Shown here in pieces: positions 60,612-64,000 of a DNA stretch of 64,000 nucleotides; the first letter of the stretch is position 1; the number at the start of each line of letters is the position of its first letter. Position numbers and translations under genes: made by a program. This stretch comes from [Clostridium] scindens (GTDB lineage Bacteria > Bacillota > Clostridia > Lachnospirales > Lachnospiraceae). Below the pieces are notes generated by a model. That model did not search any database. It was not told the DNA's origin and was given only the letters and a program-made list of their open reading frames with translations. The stretch is taken from assembly GCF_019597925.1 (NCBI RefSeq), contig NZ_CP080442.1:2336001-2400000 (forward strand). The letters run 5' to 3'.

Positions 60612-60645
60612 GAAGCCTTTGATGAACTTAATCATCAAAGGCTTC
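60612..60645. terminator. Terminator shared with the 3' end of dnaJ
   Basis: GAAGCCTTTGATGA (60612-60625) pairs perfectly with TCATCAAAGGCTTC (60632-60645). The second arm encodes the last residues of DnaJ (EAFDD), so the hairpin overlaps coding sequence. The tail CCTTTACTTT makes it a fair terminator for the ABC operon. Confidence 0.75.
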
Positions 60646-61818
60646 CTTTACTTTATCCATAAATCCTTTTTTCTTCTTGCCGCTCTTGGGCTCGGAATCG
60701 CTCTCAGACGCTGTTCCCAGCGTATTGCCGGTCAACTCGTCGAATCTTCGAAGCGCTTCTTTCGCCTCCTGGCTTAGATGCTCCGGAGTCTGGATTACCA
60801 AAGTCACATAGTGATCGCCCCGTACCTGGGAATTGCGAAGGGATGGAACCCCTTTTCCTTTCAGCCGCACTTTCGTATCCGTCTTCGTGCCTGGCTTCAC
60901 ATTATACAGGACTTCCCCGTCTACCGTCTTGATCCGGATGTCCGCGCCGATTGCCGCCTGGGCAAATGAGATCGGCACAGTGGAGAAGATATGCATATCC
61001 TGGCGTTGGAATATGGGATGCCTGGATACATTAACCTCTACCAGCAGATCTCCTCTCGGGCCGCCGTTTACGCCCGGCTCTCCTTTATCGCGGATACGCA
61101 CGCTCTGACCGTTGTCAATGCCTGCCGGTATCGTAACCGCAATCTTCTTCTTATTGGATACATATCCTGTTCCACTGCAATCCTGGCATTTTTCCCGAAT
61201 GATCTTGCCGGTTCCGTGACAGTCCGGACAGGTCTGAACATTCTGCACAGTTCCAAAGAAGGACTGCTGCGTATATACTACCTGGCCTTTGCCGCCGCAT
61301 TTCGGACAGGTCTCCGGGGATGTTCCCGGCTTCGCGCCTGTGCCGCTGCACTTCGGGCATGGATCTTTTAAGATGACCTCGATCTCTTTCTCACAGCCGA
61401 ATACTGCCTCTTCAAAGGTAATCCTTACGCTCTTGCGGATATTCATGCCCTTCATAGGACCCTGGCCTGCACGGCCCCTGCGGCTGCCACCGCCGAACAG
61501 GTCGCCGAATATGTCGCCGAATATATCGCTGAAGTCTGCCCCGCCAAAATCAAATCCGCCGAATCCGCCGGCGCCTCCAGCGCCTCCTTCAAAGGCAGCA
61601 TGGCCAAACTGGTCATACTGGCGCCGTTTCTCCGGGTCACTCAAGACTGCATAGGCTTCGGACGCTTCTTTGAACTTCTTCTCTGCTTCAGCGTCTCCGG
61701 GATTCATATCAGGATGGTATTTCTTGGCAACCTGTCTGTATGCTTTTTTTAATGTAGCGTCGTCGGCATCTCTGCTGACGCCAAGCACTTCATAGTAATC
61801 TCTCTTTGATTCTGCCAT
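60628..61818 (-). CDS. dnaJ: Chaperone DnaJ (Hsp40)
   Basis: The 396-residue co-chaperone stimulates DnaK ATP hydrolysis and delivers unfolded proteins. The J domain (1-70) has YYEVLGVSRDADDATLKKAYRQVAKKYHPDMNPGD with the HPD triad. A Gly/Phe-rich region (about 78-125) follows. Four zinc-binding repeats (CPKCSGTG, CPKCGGKG, CPDCHGTG, CQDCSGTG) lie at about 150-215, then the two substrate domains. AAAGGGATAAAAG precedes ATG 61818. It follows dnaK by 101 bp holding a long hairpin. The tail is Lys/Asp rich. Confidence 0.97.
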   Translation of the reverse strand: MAESKRDYYEVLGVSRDADDATLKKAYRQVAKKYHPDMNPGDAEAEKKFKEASEAYAVLSDPEKRRQYDQFGHAAFEGGAGGAGGFGGFDFGGADFSDIFGDIFGDLFGGGSRRGRAGQGPMKGMNIRKSVRITFEEAVFGCEKEIEVILKDPCPKCSGTGAKPGTSPETCPKCGGKGQVVYTQQSFFGTVQNVQTCPDCHGTGKIIREKCQDCSGTGYVSNKKKIAVTIPAGIDNGQSVRIRDKGEPGVNGGPRGDLLVEVNVSRHPIFQRQDMHIFSTVPISFAQAAIGADIRIKTVDGEVLYNVKPGTKTDTKVRLKGKGVPSLRNSQVRGDHYVTLVIQTPEHLSQEAKEALRRFDELTGNTLGTASESDSEPKSGKKKKGFMDKVKEAFDD

Positions 61819-61850
61819 CTTTTATCCCTTTCTTTCATGTACATAAGGAA

Positions 61851-61903
61851 GTTCCGCGAGACTAAGCTTAAGAATAAATAATCTCGCTTGAGTTTCGCGG
61901 AAC
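61851..61903 (-). repeat. Inverted repeat between dnaK and dnaJ
   Basis: GTTCCGCGA-GACT-AAGC (from 61851) and GCTT-GAGTT-TCGCGGAAC (to 61903) form a long hairpin with few mismatches and an AT-rich loop. No T run follows on the minus strand, so it is probably an RNA processing or mRNA-stability element rather than a full terminator. It could lower dnaJ relative to dnaK. Confidence 0.6.
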
Positions 61904-61919
61904 AGTATTCGCACTGGGC

Positions 61920-63806
61920 TTATACTTCCTTATAGTCACCGTCTACAACGTCATCTCCCTGGAAGCCGTCCGGTGCAGGGCCTGCTCCCGGATTCGGGCC
62001 TGCCCCCATGTTCGGGTCTGCTCCCTGTGCTCCGGCTGCTGCTCCGGCCTGTTCATACATCTTAGTAAATAATTTCTGCGCGCTCTCCATCAGTTTCTCT
62101 TTGCCTGCCTTGATCTCGGCAATCTGCGCGTCTGACATGTCATCCATGTTTACTTTTTCAAGAAGTTCCTTCAATGCCTTGCAGTCCGCCTCAACGACAG
62201 CCTTATCTGCAGCATCAATCTTATCTCCTACCTCGCCCAGGGCTTTTTCCGTCTGGAATACCAGGGCGTCCGCATCATTCTTCGTATCAATGCCTTCCTT
62301 GCGCTTCTTATCCTGCGCCTCGAATGCCGCTGCTTCTTTTACCGCCTTGTCGATCTCGTCATCAGACATGTTAGAGCCTGCCGTGATGGTGATATGCTGC
62401 TCTTTGCCTGTTCCAAGGTCTTTTGCGGATACATTTACGATGCCGTTCGCATCAATGTCGAATGTAACTTCGATCTGCGGTACCCCGCGTGGAGCCGGCG
62501 GGATTCCATCCAGCCTGAACTGTCCCAGAGACTTGTTATCTTTGGCGAACTGTCTCTCTCCCTGTACGACATTGATATCTACGGCTGTCTGGTTATCTGC
62601 CGCTGTGGAGAAGATCTGGCTCTTCTTGGTAGGAATCGTCGTATTTCTTTCAATCAGTCTTGTTGCAACACCGCCCATCGTCTCGATTGACAGTGACAGC
62701 GGAGTTACATCCAGAAGAAGGATGTCGCCTGCGCCCGTATCTCCGGCAAGCTTGCCGCCCTGAACGGATGCACCAAGCGCTACGCACTCATCCGGGTTCA
62801 GAGATTTGCTTGGCTCCTTGCCTGTCAGCCGCTTCACTTCTTCCTGGACAGCAGGGATACGCGTGGAACCGCCAACCAGAAGTACCTGGCCCAGTTCGGA
62901 AGCAGTAATGCCTGCGTCAGAAAGCGCTCTCGTTACTGGCTCTGATGTCTTTGCCACAAGGTCATGCGTCAGTTCATCAAATTTTGCCCTTGTCAGGTTC
63001 ATGTCAAAATGCTTCGGGCCTTCCGCTGTTGCTGTAATAAATGGAAGGTTGATATTTGTGGTCGTTGCAGAAGACAGTTCCTTCTTTGCCTTCTCTGCCG
63101 CTTCTTTCAGTCTCTGAAGCGCCATCTTGTCGGCTGACAGATCTACGCCTTCCTGCTTCTTGAATTCAGCGATCATATAATCCGTGATCTTCTGGTCGAA
63201 GTCATCTCCGCCCAGCCTGTTGTTACCTGCGGTAGATAATACCTCGATAACGCCGTCGCCGATCTCGATGACGGATACGTCGAAGGTACCGCCGCCAAGG
63301 TCATATACCATGATCTTCTGTTCCTTCTCATTGTCAAGCCCGTAAGCAAGCGCTGCCGCAGTAGGCTCATTGATAATACGCTTTACATCAAGGCCCGCGA
63401 TCTTGCCTGCATCCTTTGTAGCCTGGCGCTGAGCGTCATTAAAGTAAGCTGGCACGGTAATAACCGCCTCTGTTACCTTTTCTCCCAGGTATCCTTCCGC
63501 ATCTGCCTTAAGCTTCTGAAGGATCATTGCGGAAATCTCCTGTGGAGAATATTTCTTATCGTCAATCGTCACTCTGAAATCAGAGCCCATCTCTCTTTTA
63601 ATAGAAGAGATCGTCCTCTCAGCGTTTGTCACTGCCTGACGTTTTGCAGGCTCGCCCACAAGACGTTCCCCTGTTTTTGTAAATGCTACGACGGATGGCG
63701 TCGTCCTGGCACCTTCCGTATTTGCGATGACCGTTGGCTGGCCACCTTCCATAACAGCCACGCAGCTGTTCGTGGTTCCTAAATCAATACCAATGATTTT
63801 GCCCAT
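61920..63806 (-). CDS. dnaK: Chaperone DnaK (Hsp70)
   Basis: The 628-residue Hsp70 has IIGIDLGTTNSCVAVMEGG (phosphate 1) and VYDLGGGTFDVSVIEIGDGV (phosphate 2), plus VLLVGGSTRIPAVQEEVKRLTGKEPSKSLNPDE. The substrate domain follows from about 385 (LLDVTPLSLSIETMGG) with the Gly/Pro/Ala-rich tail and a terminal DYKEV. Length and motifs are normal. AACAGGAGGTCTTTATA precedes ATG 63806. It sits between grpE and dnaJ in the usual heat-shock order. An upstream hrcA/CIRCE is outside the window. Confidence 0.99.
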   Translation of the reverse strand: MGKIIGIDLGTTNSCVAVMEGGQPTVIANTEGARTTPSVVAFTKTGERLVGEPAKRQAVTNAERTISSIKREMGSDFRVTIDDKKYSPQEISAMILQKLKADAEGYLGEKVTEAVITVPAYFNDAQRQATKDAGKIAGLDVKRIINEPTAAALAYGLDNEKEQKIMVYDLGGGTFDVSVIEIGDGVIEVLSTAGNNRLGGDDFDQKITDYMIAEFKKQEGVDLSADKMALQRLKEAAEKAKKELSSATTTNINLPFITATAEGPKHFDMNLTRAKFDELTHDLVAKTSEPVTRALSDAGITASELGQVLLVGGSTRIPAVQEEVKRLTGKEPSKSLNPDECVALGASVQGGKLAGDTGAGDILLLDVTPLSLSIETMGGVATRLIERNTTIPTKKSQIFSTAADNQTAVDINVVQGERQFAKDNKSLGQFRLDGIPPAPRGVPQIEVTFDIDANGIVNVSAKDLGTGKEQHITITAGSNMSDDEIDKAVKEAAAFEAQDKKRKEGIDTKNDADALVFQTEKALGEVGDKIDAADKAVVEADCKALKELLEKVNMDDMSDAQIAEIKAGKEKLMESAQKLFTKMYEQAGAAAGAQGADPNMGAGPNPGAGPAPDGFQGDDVVDGDYKEV

Positions 63807-63845
63807 TATAAAGACCTCCTGTTTTATTTTCTAAATTATCTGGAA

Positions 63846-64000
63846 TTAGTTTGCTACTTTTACCATGCTGTGCCTCACTACGGAGTCACGGTACATATAA
63901 CCTTTCTGGAATTCCTCGGCTATGATATTCTCGCCAAAGTTCTCATCTTCCACATGCATCACTGCATTGTGGAGATTCGGGTCGAATTCTTTGCCTACCG
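63846..64000 (-). CDS. grpE: Nucleotide-exchange factor GrpE, C-terminal part only
   Basis: The last 50 codons of grpE lie in the window and the gene continues beyond its end. The residues read GKEFDPNLHNAVMHVEDENF and end VVRHSMVKVAN, the beta-domain that binds DnaK. The stop is TAA at 63848-63846. GrpE releases ADP from DnaK. It precedes dnaK by 39 bp, as expected. Confidence 0.95.
   Translation of the reverse strand, partial: VGKEFDPNLHNAVMHVEDENFGENIIAEEFQKGYMYRDSVVRHSMVKVAN

Noticed and set aside
1..64000. A prophage, conjugative element, CRISPR array or toxin-antitoxin pair
   Set aside because: No integrase, phage structural, cas, relaxase or paired toxin-antitoxin genes are visible anywhere in the window.

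Overview
The window looks like the chromosome of an anaerobic, spore-forming Gram-positive gut bacterium of the class Clostridia, most likely family Lachnospiraceae (inference from gene content, not from a search). Pointers are a SigH-type sigma factor downstream of a cysE-cysS-mrnC-rlmB block led by a cysteine T-box, a single-chain clostridial PurL of about 1250 residues, a GlnRS gene, NADP-type GdhA, AGGAGG-like ribosome sites, consensus sigma-A promoters and strong rho-independent terminators. Most genes lie on the minus strand.

Layout. 1-9.8 kb: end of a membrane protein, XRE regulator, DUF5067 lipoprotein, cardiolipin synthase, small acidic membrane protein, MocR regulator with glnS, Nudix hydrolase with a MATE exporter, and an unknown membrane protein. 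9.9-14.4 kb: tRNA-Thr, then the T-box controlled cysE-cysS-mrnC-rlmB-sigH run. 14.4-17.0 kb: rpiB-pfk(PPi-type)-fba. 17.1-23.5 kb: a catabolic locus with a TRAP transporter (dctPQM), split transketolase, SDR dehydrogenase and FadR-type regulator; a motif shared by the two promoters suggests the FadR protein controls both. 23.6-29.0 kb: two sensor kinase/response regulator pairs. 29.0-30.1 kb: a DedA protein, a possible 38-residue peptide gene and a 342-bp element with inverted ends that looks like a non-autonomous mobile element. 30.1-34.6 kb: Eis-like acetyltransferase, ispF with a cysteine-rich tail, gene remnants, two tRNAs and gdhA. 34.8-40.4 kb: purL, a Lit/TIGR01906 membrane protein and a LysR regulator.

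40.4-45.6 kb holds the most interesting unit: a radical SAM protein (TIGR03916), its partner (TIGR03915/DUF4130) and a nuclease-helicase fusion of the DinG/XPD type, run from a near-perfect sigma-A promoter. That promoter is covered by two inverted LexA-like boxes. This reads as a DNA-damage-inducible repair operon of unknown chemistry. A TetR gene with a 24-bp palindrome in its leader lies just upstream.

45.7-60.6 kb: glycogen genes glgB and glgX, an Mrp/Nbp35 iron-sulfur carrier, RidA with an ornithine-cyclodeaminase-like protein and a MATE exporter, a MerR regulator facing an acetyltransferase across a 19-bp-spacer promoter, and a NarL-type two-component system facing an ABC-2 exporter. 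The window ends in the heat-shock operon grpE-dnaK-dnaJ (grpE cut by the edge). Starts were moved inward from the longest open frame wherever a clear ribosome site supported it. All family names come from motif recognition by eye; no database search was run.
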